Shown in pieces: positions 8,656 through 19,826 of a stretch of DNA of 64,000 nt. The position numbers were made by a program, and so were the translations under genes. The stretch is from Oceanospirillum sp047518265 (GTDB lineage Bacteria; Pseudomonadota; Gammaproteobacteria; Pseudomonadales; Halomonadaceae), in contig JAKZRG010000019.1 in the NCBI GenBank assembly GCA_047518265.1, positions 1 through 64,000 of the forward strand. The letters run 5' to 3'. The notes under the pieces were generated by a model. That model was not told the origin of the DNA and searched no databases. It saw only the letters and a program-made list of their open reading frames with translations. Numbering within the stretch: position 1 is the first letter of the stretch; the number at the start of each line of letters is the position of its first letter.

Positions 8656-11310
8656 TTATTTAATGACTGAAGAAAGCCGTTCAAGAGCTTCCGTTAACTT
8701 AACTTTTTTCTCAAACGCAGTGTTTTTTCTTTCTCTTTGAATTTCAATTACCTCAGCGGGCGCTTTTGAAAGAAATTCTTTATCAGACAATTTCTTGTCA
8801 AATTTTAAAATCTCCGTATCAAGCAAAGATATTTCTTTATTGAGACGGGCACGTTCCAAGTCTAAATCGATGACGTCTGAAACTGGGAGAATAATTGTCG
8901 ACCCACCTAATACAGCCTGTATTGAGCCCTTGGGAACGTCACCATCAGAAAAGGAAAGATCCGAAACACGCGCCAACCTTTTGATGATTGCCATATGGCT
9001 GGCACATGCTGCTACTGCAGTATCATCGGCATTTAGAACTATCAATGGGATTTGGGCGCCAGGCGGTACGTTCATTTCTACTCGCAAAGATCGAACTTCC
9101 GAAACCAAATCGACAACCCAGTCCATTTCAATATTTACGTTTGAGACTATTTGACCATCAAACTCCGGCCAGTCTGCTTTTATGAGCTTACCATCTCTGT
9201 CAAACCCAAGTTTTTCCCATAACTCTTCAGATACAAAGGGCATAAAAGGGTGCAGGAGTTTAAGAACTTGGTACAGCACCCAAGCTGCCGTAGCTCTCGT
9301 TTCTGAGATTATATGTTCTTCATCACCAAGAAGGATGGGCTTAGAAAACTCAACATACCAATCGCAAAATGTTCCCCAAGTGAACTGGTATATAGCACCT
9401 GCAGCCTCGTTAAACTTATAGTCTTTGATACCACGTTCAACTTTGAAGGCAGCATCCACCACTTTACCAACGATCCACTGATTTATTGGTTGTTCGCATG
9501 CAAAGGGGTCAAATTTTAGGTCAAATAGACATTCATTCAATTCGCAAAATCGTGCCACGTTCCATAATTTTGTAGTGAAATTTCTATAGCCCTCGACCCT
9601 ATTCTCTGAAAGTTTAATATCCCGACCCTGTGTGGCAAGAGCTGCTAAAGTCATCCGTAAGGCGTCTACACCATATTTGTCGATTAACTCCAAGGGATCG
9701 ATGACGTTTCCTTTAGATTTAGACATTTTTTGCCCGTGCTCATCTCTAACCAATGCGTGGATATACACCGTACGAAAAGGCACATCTTCCATGAAATGCA
9801 AACCCATCATCATCATCCTCGCCACCCAGAAGAAGATTATATCGAAGCCGGTAACCAGGACGTCGGTGGGATAATGCTTCATTAGCTCTTTCGTGTTCTC
9901 CGGCCAACCCAGAGTAGAAAACGGCCAAAGTGCAGAAGAAAACCACGTATCCAGCACGTCTTCATCACGGGTAAGTTCTTTTCTCTCGCCATAGTGTCTT
10001 TCCGCAGCCAGATAAGCATCTTCTTCGTTGAGTTCGACAAAGATATGACCGTCTGGACCGAACCACGCCGGAATTTGATGTCCCCACCAAATTTGCCGTG
10101 AGATACACCATGGCTGAATATTAAGCATCCAATCAAAATAAGTCTTTTCCCACTGTTTGGGCACAAACTTGGTGCGACCCATCTGAACCGCTTCAATAGC
10201 AGGTTTGGCAAGAGATTTAGCATCTACGAACCATTGATCCGTCAGCCAGGGCTCAATTACCACACCAGAGCGGTCACCATATGGCACCGTCATTTCATTA
10301 TCTTCGATTTTTTCTAAAAGCCCTAAAGAGCTCATATCTGCGATTATTTTTTTTCTAGCCTCAAACCGATCCATACCTCGGTATACTTTTGGTACGGTTT
10401 CATTCAGGCGCGCATTCCGATCAAAGATGTTTATCATTTCAAGACCGTTTCGACGACCAACTTCAAAATCGTTAAAGTCATGCGCAGGCGTAATTTTAAC
10501 GGCACCACTACCTTTTTCTGGATCAGAGTATTCATCCGAAATGAGAGGAATCAGTCGATCCGTTAGTGGTAGACGACACACTTTTCCAACCAAATGTTTA
10601 TAGCGGTCATCGTCAGGATGAACTGCGACTGCGGTGTCACCCAGCATAGTTTCTGGTCGCGTGGTGGCCACAGTTATAAAATCATTTTTTGAGTTCTCGA
10701 TTGGATATTTAAAATACCATAGTTGTCCAGCCGTCTCGCGTTGCTCAACTTCCAGGTCTGAAATTGCGGTGTGTAATTTTGGATCCCAATTGACAAGGCG
10801 TTTATCACGATAAATAAGGCCCTCTTGGTAAAGCTGCACGAATACTTTTAATACTGCGGACGACAACCCCTCATCCATTGTAAAACGCTCACGCGACCAA
10901 TCACAGGAAGCTCCAAGGCTTCGTAACTGTTCGGTAATCGTGCCACCAGATTCTTTACGCCATTTCCAGATCCTCTGAATAAATGCTTCACGCCCCAGGT
11001 CATGGCGTGTTTTTCCCTCTGTCTCAAGTTGGCGTTCCACTACCATCTGGGTAGCAATTCCAGCATGGTCAGTTCCCGGTTGCCAAAGGGCATTGTCACC
11101 TTTCATTCGGCGATAACGAATAAGAATGTCTTGAAGCGTATTGTTCAGAGCATGCCCCATGTGGAGACTTCCCGTAACATTCGGCGGGGGAATAACGATA
11201 GTATAAGGATCAGATTCCAGCCTATCCCCGCTGGTAAAAGCTCCACTTTCTTCCCAGGCAAGGTATCGTCTTTTTTCTACTTCAGCGGGCAGGTAAAGTT
11301 TGTCCAGCAT
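8656..11310 (-). CDS. valS: valine--tRNA ligase
   Basis: Valyl-tRNA synthetase charges tRNA-Val and edits mischarged threonine. In its 884 residues, the HIGH-type motif is PPPNVTGSLHMGHA near residue 42-55, the editing domain includes TTRPETMLGDTAVAVHP, the KMSKS motif is GQKMSKSKGNVIDP, and the protein ends in the coiled-coil arm (LDLERARLNKEISLLDTEIL onward) that binds the tRNA elbow. It starts with MLDKLYLPAEVEKRRY, the usual start. The gene lies directly downstream of a DUF2497/PopZ C-terminus, a common alphaproteobacterial order. This supports an alphaproteobacterial origin for this end of the window. Confidence 0.95.
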   Translation of the reverse strand: MLDKLYLPAEVEKRRYLAWEESGAFTSGDRLESDPYTIVIPPPNVTGSLHMGHALNNTLQDILIRYRRMKGDNALWQPGTDHAGIATQMVVERQLETEGKTRHDLGREAFIQRIWKWRKESGGTITEQLRSLGASCDWSRERFTMDEGLSSAVLKVFVQLYQEGLIYRDKRLVNWDPKLHTAISDLEVEQRETAGQLWYFKYPIENSKNDFITVATTRPETMLGDTAVAVHPDDDRYKHLVGKVCRLPLTDRLIPLISDEYSDPEKGSGAVKITPAHDFNDFEVGRRNGLEMINIFDRNARLNETVPKVYRGMDRFEARKKIIADMSSLGLLEKIEDNEMTVPYGDRSGVVIEPWLTDQWFVDAKSLAKPAIEAVQMGRTKFVPKQWEKTYFDWMLNIQPWCISRQIWWGHQIPAWFGPDGHIFVELNEEDAYLAAERHYGERKELTRDEDVLDTWFSSALWPFSTLGWPENTKELMKHYPTDVLVTGFDIIFFWVARMMMMGLHFMEDVPFRTVYIHALVRDEHGQKMSKSKGNVIDPLELIDKYGVDALRMTLAALATQGRDIKLSENRVEGYRNFTTKLWNVARFCELNECLFDLKFDPFACEQPINQWIVGKVVDAAFKVERGIKDYKFNEAAGAIYQFTWGTFCDWYVEFSKPILLGDEEHIISETRATAAWVLYQVLKLLHPFMPFVSEELWEKLGFDRDGKLIKADWPEFDGQIVSNVNIEMDWVVDLVSEVRSLRVEMNVPPGAQIPLIVLNADDTAVAACASHMAIIKRLARVSDLSFSDGDVPKGSIQAVLGGSTIILPVSDVIDLDLERARLNKEISLLDTEILKFDKKLSDKEFLSKAPAEVIEIQRERKNTAFEKKVKLTEALERLSSVIK

Positions 11311-11434
11311 TGCTGAACGTTCCTTTCAACAATTAACGTGCAAAACAGCCAAGGATGGATCAGTCGCGAGGCCGCGCACCATATCACGGAAATGGTTAGT
11401 GTAAATGGGGAAAAAGCCTGGCGAAAATTAAGGA

Positions 11435-12670
<1,236 letters not shown>

Positions 12671-12835
12671 TTTTACGCCTCTCCGTTAGAATATTAAAAC
12701 ATGTAGTCCTTTTGACACTTATAGATAGATTACAACCCCACAACAACTATAACCAGCTAGCCAAAGGTTATAGCTTTATAGAGGCCCAAAATGAAAACTT
12801 TAAACGGAGAAGGTTCTAAGAATAGCGAGGGGTTA

Positions 12836-12875
12836 TATGCAGCATTAAAACAGTGATCTATCTCAATGCTGCATA
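12836..12875. repeat. perfect 11-bp inverted repeat between hlyD and the acidic ORF
   Basis: TATGCAGCATT at 12836-12846 is repeated inverted as AATGCTGCATA at 12865-12875 with an 18-base spacer. There is no T-run on either side, so it is not a standard terminator. It could be an operator or an mRNA stem between hlyD and the secretion substrate gene. Confidence 0.6.
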
Positions 12876-12899
12876 CAATAATATTAAAAACTGACTTGA

Positions 12900-14261
12900 C
12901 TAGCGCTCTCTAAACCCTTGTGCAAATGCCTTTGTAACCGGATCGGACAAATAAACCAATAATGTCTTATAACCCGTTAGAATTTCTGCTGTTACTGTCA
13001 TACCAGGTAAAAGAGGGTATAGCTTCGTGTCATCATCCGCTCCCATATAGGTTTTCTCAAGCTTCACCCAACCTTTAAAATAAGGCTTATTTTGTTCATC
13101 AAGAGCACTAAAAGCAGATACTCGCTCTAACTTCCCTTTGGCAAAACCGTAGCGAGAAAAATCATAACTGGTTACTTTTACATTTACCTCCTGACCAACC
13201 TGAACATAACCTATATCTTCAGGAGGGATACGTACTTCAGCATCAAGAGCTACATCAGCAGGGACAATCTGCATCAAAACAGAACCCGGCTGTACCACCT
13301 GCCCCTTATTGGTCACCTCCAAGTTAAACACCAAGCCATCTGCCGGTGATTTTACCCAAAGATCCCCTAGCCTGGAGCTAATTTTCTTTAATTCTTCTTC
13401 AGTTTCAGCAATCTCTGCCTTTAATAAATCCAACTGATCCAAAGGCCCTTGCAACAACTGATTACGCGTCTCAAAAAAGCGGCTCTTAGCCTCGGCTAGT
13501 TCTTGATTGATCAAATCAATCTCTTTTCTAATCCTCTCTTCTTCTCCTTGAGCGGTTACTGCAGCCCTCTGTGTTTCCAATAAAGTTATTCGAGTAACAA
13601 GACGCTTCTCAGCCATCTTTTGCCGCATTGTTAACATCTCAGAAGTAAGACGCGTATGCTCGACTGCTGAAACAAGTGACTCTCGAAGCTGAGCCAATCT
13701 AGATTTGCGCTGACTAATCTGCCTGCGTAAAACTTCCAAAGTAGAATCACGTACAGATATTTGATTAGCCAACTGCTGACGCTGAACGTCAACTAAGACA
13801 GGATAGTCTACCGCAAACTCTGAAAAATCAGGTTCAACTTTAGAAACAAAGGCTTGCTGTCTTTCTGCTCGTAACTTCAAAGACGCCAGACGAGCCTGAA
13901 TCTGACGTAAATCTGATAGATCACGTCCATCATCTAGCTTTAGAAGCAAATCGCCTTCCTTAACAGCCATACGTTCCTGAACACGGACTTCAGAAATTGT
14001 ACCGCCATTAACATGCTGAACTAACTTTATTTGTCCTGCTGGAATAATTTCACCAGGAGCTGACGTTACTTCAGCTAGCTCTGTAATGGCAGCCCAAAGA
14101 ACAAAGCTCACCATCATAATACCGACCATATATAGAATTGGCCGTGCATAAACAGGGATCAATTCATCTTCAATTTGAACGGTTTCAGATAATAGTCTCC
14201 GCTGACGTCTACCCAAGGAAACATCAGAATCAGCCTTTTTGTTACTATCTTGTTTGGACAT
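12900..14261 (-). CDS. type I secretion periplasmic adaptor, HlyD family
   Basis: This is the membrane fusion protein that links the inner-membrane ABC exporter to the outer-membrane channel. Its 453 residues show a cytoplasmic N-terminus, one transmembrane helix (PILYMVGIMMVSFVLWAAIT), the half-lipoyl motif around EIIPAGQIKLVQHVNGGTIS, a long coiled-coil hairpin (residues ~120-310, rich in Arg/Gln/Glu/Leu), the second half-lipoyl segment (VKSPADGLVFNLEVTNKGQV) and a C-terminal beta domain ending in an HlyD/PrtE-type segment (LLPGMTVTAEILTGYKTLL). Its ATG overlaps the ABC gene's stop as TGATG, so translation is coupled. Confidence 0.9.
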   Translation of the reverse strand: MSKQDSNKKADSDVSLGRRQRRLLSETVQIEDELIPVYARPILYMVGIMMVSFVLWAAITELAEVTSAPGEIIPAGQIKLVQHVNGGTISEVRVQERMAVKEGDLLLKLDDGRDLSDLRQIQARLASLKLRAERQQAFVSKVEPDFSEFAVDYPVLVDVQRQQLANQISVRDSTLEVLRRQISQRKSRLAQLRESLVSAVEHTRLTSEMLTMRQKMAEKRLVTRITLLETQRAAVTAQGEEERIRKEIDLINQELAEAKSRFFETRNQLLQGPLDQLDLLKAEIAETEEELKKISSRLGDLWVKSPADGLVFNLEVTNKGQVVQPGSVLMQIVPADVALDAEVRIPPEDIGYVQVGQEVNVKVTSYDFSRYGFAKGKLERVSAFSALDEQNKPYFKGWVKLEKTYMGADDDTKLYPLLPGMTVTAEILTGYKTLLVYLSDPVTKAFAQGFRER

Positions 14262-17200
14262 CAGCTTAAACCTGCCATAATTTTGTTTTCAACATCAGCA
14301 TATGGGCCTCTGGCTGTTACGGCCCCGTTTTCCATATATAAAATATGATCAGACATCCGAAGATGGCTTGGTCGTGGAGTGACGACAATCAAAGTCACAC
14401 GTCCACGGAACCAATTAATACAACGTACCAAAGCTTCTTCACCAGCATCATCCATTCCATTACCCGGCTCATCTAACAGCACTATGGACGCAGGCTTTAA
14501 AATAGTACGCGCTAAAGACAGACGCTGCCGGAAGCCATTTGATAACTGATCCGCTCGACTATTAGATATCCGTGTACGGAACCCACTTTCTAATTGTTCA
14601 ATATCTTTCATGATACCTGCCATCTCAGCAGCCCACTCTAACTCTTGATCTGTAGCGGCAGGATGAACCAATCGAAGATTTTGAGCCACTGTGCCATAAA
14701 AGATATCGCACTTTTGGGGCATATAGCTCACGATTGATCTGAGGTGATCAGCAGAAATTTGTCGAGTATCAATAGTATCAATACGTATTGATCCTGCTTG
14801 AGCAGAATACAAACGGGTAATGAGAGTCAATAGTGTGGACTTACCAGCACCATCAGGCCCAGTTATTCCTAGAAACTTACCCGGAGGGGCATTAAAAGAT
14901 ATACCTAATAGCGCAGGATCCAAATTAGCCGCATATCGAAAAGATACCCGAGAAAAAACAATGTCTCCATTAGATACAAACCGGTTTGCCTGAGCATTAC
15001 CACCATCAGACTCAATCCCCAACTTCATTAATTGATTTACTTGGTGGATATTTGTCGAAACCCTAGACCAACTAGTCAAAGCCGTAAATAAGTTCTGTAA
15101 CGGTGTAATCAAACGCCAGGTTAGAATCATTGTGGCCATAATTGTACCTGGAGTGATCTCACCGAGAATAACCAAGTATGCAGAAAGTGCCATAATAATA
15201 ATTGCAGTCAAACTACCAATTAATTGTGCAATTCCGCCAACCTTTAATTGTGCTTGCTGCTCATGGAAGCTCGCTACTGCTGCCTCGCCACTTAGATTCC
15301 GGAATCGACCCAACCAAACATTTTTAGCCCCGACTGAACGCAACGCCCTCATCGTAGTTAAGGTTTCATCAATCAACTCTGAACGCTTACCGACCTTAGC
15401 GGAGGAGTTTTCAGATACTCGATCTGACAGCGGCCTAGTGATATATAATAAAATAGCGAAACAAGCAACAGCACAAAGTAAAACAACGCCAGCCCAAGGG
15501 TTAAGAAAAAATATAACGGCTAATAAAATGATACTTGCCGGCAAGTCAAAAATCAGAAGCACAAGAGGCCCTAGAAACAAGTCTCTTAACCTTTCCAAGC
15601 TTTTGATACGACCAATCTGCCGACTTACTGATACACCATTGAGAGATGATGTAGGTAAACGCAAAACTCGATCAAAAATACTATTCCCTAAGACATACTC
15701 TACTCGCCCACCTATATAGGCCAATAATCGACTACGCAATGTATTTAAAAACCAGCCGAGCATAATTGCTATAACCACACCAGCTAGTAAATATACCCCC
15801 ATCCATACATCGCCAGTGGGCAATACAGAGTCAAATACTGACCGGACAAAAAGTGATGGGGCAATAGCTAAAACAGTACTAATTAAGGTTGTAAAGAAGA
15901 TCAGAGAGATATGTTTACTAAACTTCCAAAACAACTCATTTACCCAAAGCTTTTTACTTTGAGCTTTTTCTTCTTCAATTTTCTGGAAAATATAAATTTC
16001 ACCCTTACCACTCAAGGATGATACAACCTCTTCCTCATTACTTCCGCTATTATAGGTTAGATATGAGCCATCAGATCTCTGCTCCAATATGACTACCGCA
16101 GGTTTATTATCCGGAAGAAAAATACAAGGTAATAACCGGTTATCAAAATTTTTGAAACTCTTATCAAAATAGCGTGAACGAAAACCCAGATTAACAAGGG
16201 TGCTGAAAAAATAAGATAGATCCACATGATCTGCTAAATGAGGTAAAGCTTCAGCAAGCTCTCGTGGACTCCCCGCCCAATCAAGCTTATTCAAAACAGG
16301 CAGCAGACACCGAGATAAATCAGAACGATTGAATACGCGTGTATCAATAATGGCATCAAAATCACTATTAACTTCAGGCCTATCTAATACTTCAGCAGCA
16401 TCATCAGCATTAAAAAAGACTCGCTCACCACCGTCTTCGATGACATGACCATCTTTAATCTTATATATCTTATCCGCCAGCTTCATCAGCGATGGTCTGT
16501 TAGCAACAAGAACCATGCTAGAAATGCCTTTTCTATTTTCTAAAAACTGCCTTAGTTTCTTATCACCTTCAAAGTCTAATGAGTTATTTGCCTCATCAAA
16601 TAGAATTATGTCAGGATCATGAACCAGTGCACGCACAATCGTGATTAGCTGCTTAACCCCCATAGGTAAAACTTCACTAGCATTTTCACCTAATGGGGTT
16701 TGATAACCTTGTTTCATACCTGCAACAACCAGATCCAAACCAAGCTCTTCAGAAAGCTCTAAAGCTCTAGCCTCTACAGAAGGATCAAACATTGTTAAGT
16801 TTTCGAGAATTGAACCAACAAATACAGTTCCCGACTGTGGCAATAGTGCTATCTTACGACGTACAGAATCGGCATCAAAAGAACTTAAAGGCTGACCATC
16901 AATCAAAACCTGACCTTCTGTAGGTTGCTCAAGGCCATTCAACAAAGAAAGCAAACTACTTTTACCACTACCACTATCACCCCTTATCGCAATACAGGTG
17001 CCAATAGGAATATCCAACGTCAAGTTGTCGAAAACGGTACTAAAACCATCCTCATGAGCATGAGTAAGAGACACCTCATTTAAAACAATAGATGTTGAAA
17101 CTTTTTCCAACGCAGGCAGTACTTCATCTCCAGAAGAAGGCATAGCCATAATAGACTCAACCCGCTTATCACCTGCAATAAAGGATTGATAACGCATCCA

Positions 17201-18148
17201 TGTACCTAAACCACGGCGTAATGGCTGCAACGAGCGTACAGATAACAACATACAGGCAGCGAGAGCACCCTGAGTCATCTCCCCATCAATGACCTTCACC
17301 GCACCAAAAAAGATAACGAGAACAATCATAACCTGGGACATCGCACCACCCAGACTATTCGCAAAGGCATTACCAAAAAACAAACTTTCACCCTGATTTG
17401 CACTCGCTTCTTTCAATCGTTCATAACGACGAAGCATAATGCTTTCTACAGACATTGTTTTTACCGATAAAACCCCTGCCAATACCTCCGTTAGGAAACT
17501 AATTCTTCGTTCATCATTTATATCCTTTTGAAGAACCTGATCATACATCCATCGACCAAAAAATATTACAATAATAGAAAACAATACTAACAATGAAAGC
17601 GGTACAAAAACTAAATTACCAGCTATAAGATAAATAACTGATAGAAAGAGAACAACAAAGGGAAGATCTAACAATACAAGCAATGTTTGCCCCGAATAAA
17701 CATCGGCTACACGTGAAATCGATTGAATTTTTTCTGCATAAGCACCAGGTTCTTCTTTCGAATACAGCTTCATTGGTACAAGAAAGAATTTTTCCAATGC
17801 TTTTATTGACGTTTTATGCTTAAACCTAGCACCGAGCCAGTTAGTAACAGTACCATTAACACTTCTTAAGAGCTCTTCTAAAATCAGAATCAAAATCACA
17901 CCAAAGACAATAAAAGATAAAGTCTCTAGAGATTGATTCTTTAGAACACGGTCAAAAATTTGCAAGATACTTAATGGCAACGCTAAAGCTAGCACATTAG
18001 ATGCAAGAGATGTCAGGATAATTACAGGCAATAGCTTTTTCAAATCGGCCGATGATAAAATCTTCTTTAAAGAATTTATAAAACTATGGCCAATATCATC
18101 AGAGTTTGAACTCTGTCCTGAACGAAAATCATTTGTTTTATTCGACAT
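14261..18148 (-). CDS. double-length type I secretion ABC exporter (TMD-NBD-TMD-NBD)
   Basis: At 1295 residues this is two fused half-transporters, whereas most type I exporters are homodimers of one half. The first half has six-helix TMD residues 1-310 and an NBD with Walker A GDSGSGKSS, a degenerate signature (LPMGVKQ) and Walker B IILFDEANNSLD. A linker of ~140 residues (LLPVLNKLDWAGSPRELAEA, then ILEQRSDGSYLTYNSG) resembles a protease-dead C39-like domain. The second half carries Walker A GPDGAGKST, signature LSNGFRQRLSLAR and Walker B IVLLDEPGNGMD. The H-loop histidine is replaced in both NBDs (VANRPS and VTPRPS). It is in an operon with the TolC-like, regulator and HlyD genes. Confidence 0.88.
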   Translation of the reverse strand: MSNKTNDFRSGQSSNSDDIGHSFINSLKKILSSADLKKLLPVIILTSLASNVLALALPLSILQIFDRVLKNQSLETLSFIVFGVILILILEELLRSVNGTVTNWLGARFKHKTSIKALEKFFLVPMKLYSKEEPGAYAEKIQSISRVADVYSGQTLLVLLDLPFVVLFLSVIYLIAGNLVFVPLSLLVLFSIIVIFFGRWMYDQVLQKDINDERRISFLTEVLAGVLSVKTMSVESIMLRRYERLKEASANQGESLFFGNAFANSLGGAMSQVMIVLVIFFGAVKVIDGEMTQGALAACMLLSVRSLQPLRRGLGTWMRYQSFIAGDKRVESIMAMPSSGDEVLPALEKVSTSIVLNEVSLTHAHEDGFSTVFDNLTLDIPIGTCIAIRGDSGSGKSSLLSLLNGLEQPTEGQVLIDGQPLSSFDADSVRRKIALLPQSGTVFVGSILENLTMFDPSVEARALELSEELGLDLVVAGMKQGYQTPLGENASEVLPMGVKQLITIVRALVHDPDIILFDEANNSLDFEGDKKLRQFLENRKGISSMVLVANRPSLMKLADKIYKIKDGHVIEDGGERVFFNADDAAEVLDRPEVNSDFDAIIDTRVFNRSDLSRCLLPVLNKLDWAGSPRELAEALPHLADHVDLSYFFSTLVNLGFRSRYFDKSFKNFDNRLLPCIFLPDNKPAVVILEQRSDGSYLTYNSGSNEEEVVSSLSGKGEIYIFQKIEEEKAQSKKLWVNELFWKFSKHISLIFFTTLISTVLAIAPSLFVRSVFDSVLPTGDVWMGVYLLAGVVIAIMLGWFLNTLRSRLLAYIGGRVEYVLGNSIFDRVLRLPTSSLNGVSVSRQIGRIKSLERLRDLFLGPLVLLIFDLPASIILLAVIFFLNPWAGVVLLCAVACFAILLYITRPLSDRVSENSSAKVGKRSELIDETLTTMRALRSVGAKNVWLGRFRNLSGEAAVASFHEQQAQLKVGGIAQLIGSLTAIIIMALSAYLVILGEITPGTIMATMILTWRLITPLQNLFTALTSWSRVSTNIHQVNQLMKLGIESDGGNAQANRFVSNGDIVFSRVSFRYAANLDPALLGISFNAPPGKFLGITGPDGAGKSTLLTLITRLYSAQAGSIRIDTIDTRQISADHLRSIVSYMPQKCDIFYGTVAQNLRLVHPAATDQELEWAAEMAGIMKDIEQLESGFRTRISNSRADQLSNGFRQRLSLARTILKPASIVLLDEPGNGMDDAGEEALVRCINWFRGRVTLIVVTPRPSHLRMSDHILYMENGAVTARGPYADVENKIMAGLS

Positions 18149-18152
18149 GGTA

Positions 18153-19802
18153 TCAATCTAACGTTAATTGTGCAGAAAAAAGGTAAGCCACAACATCTCT
18201 TACTAGAGTATTCCTATAAAACACATCCTTATCACCAACTTCTAATACACCAATATTTACTGCTCGATCTACTGCATTTTTTACCGATTCAATATTATCA
18301 TCCATAACTTCACTTAATACTTGTACTGTCGTTGGGCTTCTTTGGCCTGCCAAACGATATAAAAGTTTCCAATCTAGTTTAAACCTGTCGAGTCTAGATG
18401 CTACAACTACAACCAAAGCAATAGAGACCTCTTGTTCTTTCACTCGGGATAATTCAATTGCAAAAAGAGGCACGCCTCTTGATTTAAGGGCAATCAACTT
18501 TCTCTTTTCAGGATCAGGACAATAAGGTTGTAATAATTCAGAGACATAATCCTTAGTCAAACGACTTAAACGTATATAATCAGCAACACCCTCATTATAA
18601 AAATCATGTTTCACTGACTGACGGCCTGATAACAAAAAACGGTTAGAGCGATGTCCCTCCGCTAGACAATCCAACATTGTTTTTCGTTCTTTTTCAGACA
18701 TCAGATGAATATCATCAAAAATAATAAGCTTTCGATGACTATCATTAGTCATATCTAAAAACATCGAATTTATGTCGTTAACACTTTTCAACAATATGCA
18801 TCTAACTGAATCCCAGATCCCGATAGGCATAACATTATAAAACTCAACCTGATATCCAGATGACAAGCAAGATCTTGCTACTTCACGACAGATACGAGAT
18901 TTCCCCATACCACTATCACCATCCATAAGAACTATGTTTGGCCCCATGTCACCAGATAAGAAGGCATTTAAACGAATAACTTCTTCTCTACGACCAATTA
19001 ACGCAGTATCAGATTTGACATCCCAGCTATTTAAACTCCAAACATCTCTAAAACTAACTCGACATGAGCAATCATCATCGAGATCAATGTCAAAAGCACG
19101 CATGATAATCAAACAAGCTTGATCAAAAAGTAGAAAACCTTGAGGCGATTCTGCTAATAACTGATGAGCCTTAGAAATAACCTTACTGGCAATAGCATCA
19201 CCAGACCATCCGCCATATCTATTCTGACTAACTGTCGCAAAACCTGCCACCATAGCACCACAGAATTGAATATCATCGCCATATTCAGCTTTTAGCAGCC
19301 GCTCAATATTACCAGCAACAAATAGAGCTGCTCTTAGATCATATTCAGATGAACGCTTCAAACCAAAAACCAGCTCTCCTTCATTATGAGTCCGACTAAT
19401 AAAGTGAGCGTTAAAGTCAAATGCTGCGGCAGATAAAAGGTTATAAAAAAATCGCCCTTGATGAGTATTTTCAACTAAAAATTGCAGACTTAAAACAATG
19501 CAAGGCCTTCGAGCTAAAATACGCTTACTATCTACGTATCTTTCATTATCAATACGTTTCTCTGTACATGAAACAGCCATTGTTCTATTACTTACATTTA
19601 GCTTTTTAAAAATAGCGACTAAATGCTGCTTCACCGTACCTAAACTAATGTCTAATTCTTTTGCTATTTCCTTATTAACCATCCCTTCTCGCATCAAACC
19701 TAAGATCTGTTCTTGACGGGCGGTCAATCGAACAACAGAAGAGTCAACCTTCTTATATAAAGACTGGCGACTCTCAGTATCTTCCGGCTTATTTGCTATC
19801 AT
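18153..19802 (-). CDS. HTH (LuxR-type) - cyclase-like - AAA ATPase regulator
   Basis: This is a predicted transcription regulator of the secretion operon. The 549 residues start with a LuxR/GerE helix-turn-helix (residues ~24-85: LTARQEQILGLMREGMVNKE, then ISLGTVKQHLVAIFKKLNVS). A middle domain follows (~95-250; FCGAMVAGFATVSQNRYGGW) that resembles a degenerate nucleotidyl-cyclase-like fold. The last part is an AAA/STAND-type ATPase with Walker A MDGDSGMGKSRI and Walker B KLIIFDDIHLM. Usual LAL/MalT regulators have the ATPase first and the HTH last, so this order is reversed. It lies between the outer-membrane and ABC genes, 24 and 4 bases from its neighbours. Confidence 0.75.
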   Translation of the reverse strand: MIANKPEDTESRQSLYKKVDSSVVRLTARQEQILGLMREGMVNKEIAKELDISLGTVKQHLVAIFKKLNVSNRTMAVSCTEKRIDNERYVDSKRILARRPCIVLSLQFLVENTHQGRFFYNLLSAAAFDFNAHFISRTHNEGELVFGLKRSSEYDLRAALFVAGNIERLLKAEYGDDIQFCGAMVAGFATVSQNRYGGWSGDAIASKVISKAHQLLAESPQGFLLFDQACLIIMRAFDIDLDDDCSCRVSFRDVWSLNSWDVKSDTALIGRREEVIRLNAFLSGDMGPNIVLMDGDSGMGKSRICREVARSCLSSGYQVEFYNVMPIGIWDSVRCILLKSVNDINSMFLDMTNDSHRKLIIFDDIHLMSEKERKTMLDCLAEGHRSNRFLLSGRQSVKHDFYNEGVADYIRLSRLTKDYVSELLQPYCPDPEKRKLIALKSRGVPLFAIELSRVKEQEVSIALVVVVASRLDRFKLDWKLLYRLAGQRSPTTVQVLSEVMDDNIESVKNAVDRAVNIGVLEVGDKDVFYRNTLVRDVVAYLFSAQLTLD

Positions 19803-19826
19803 GGGTTTATTTCCATTTAAACAACA

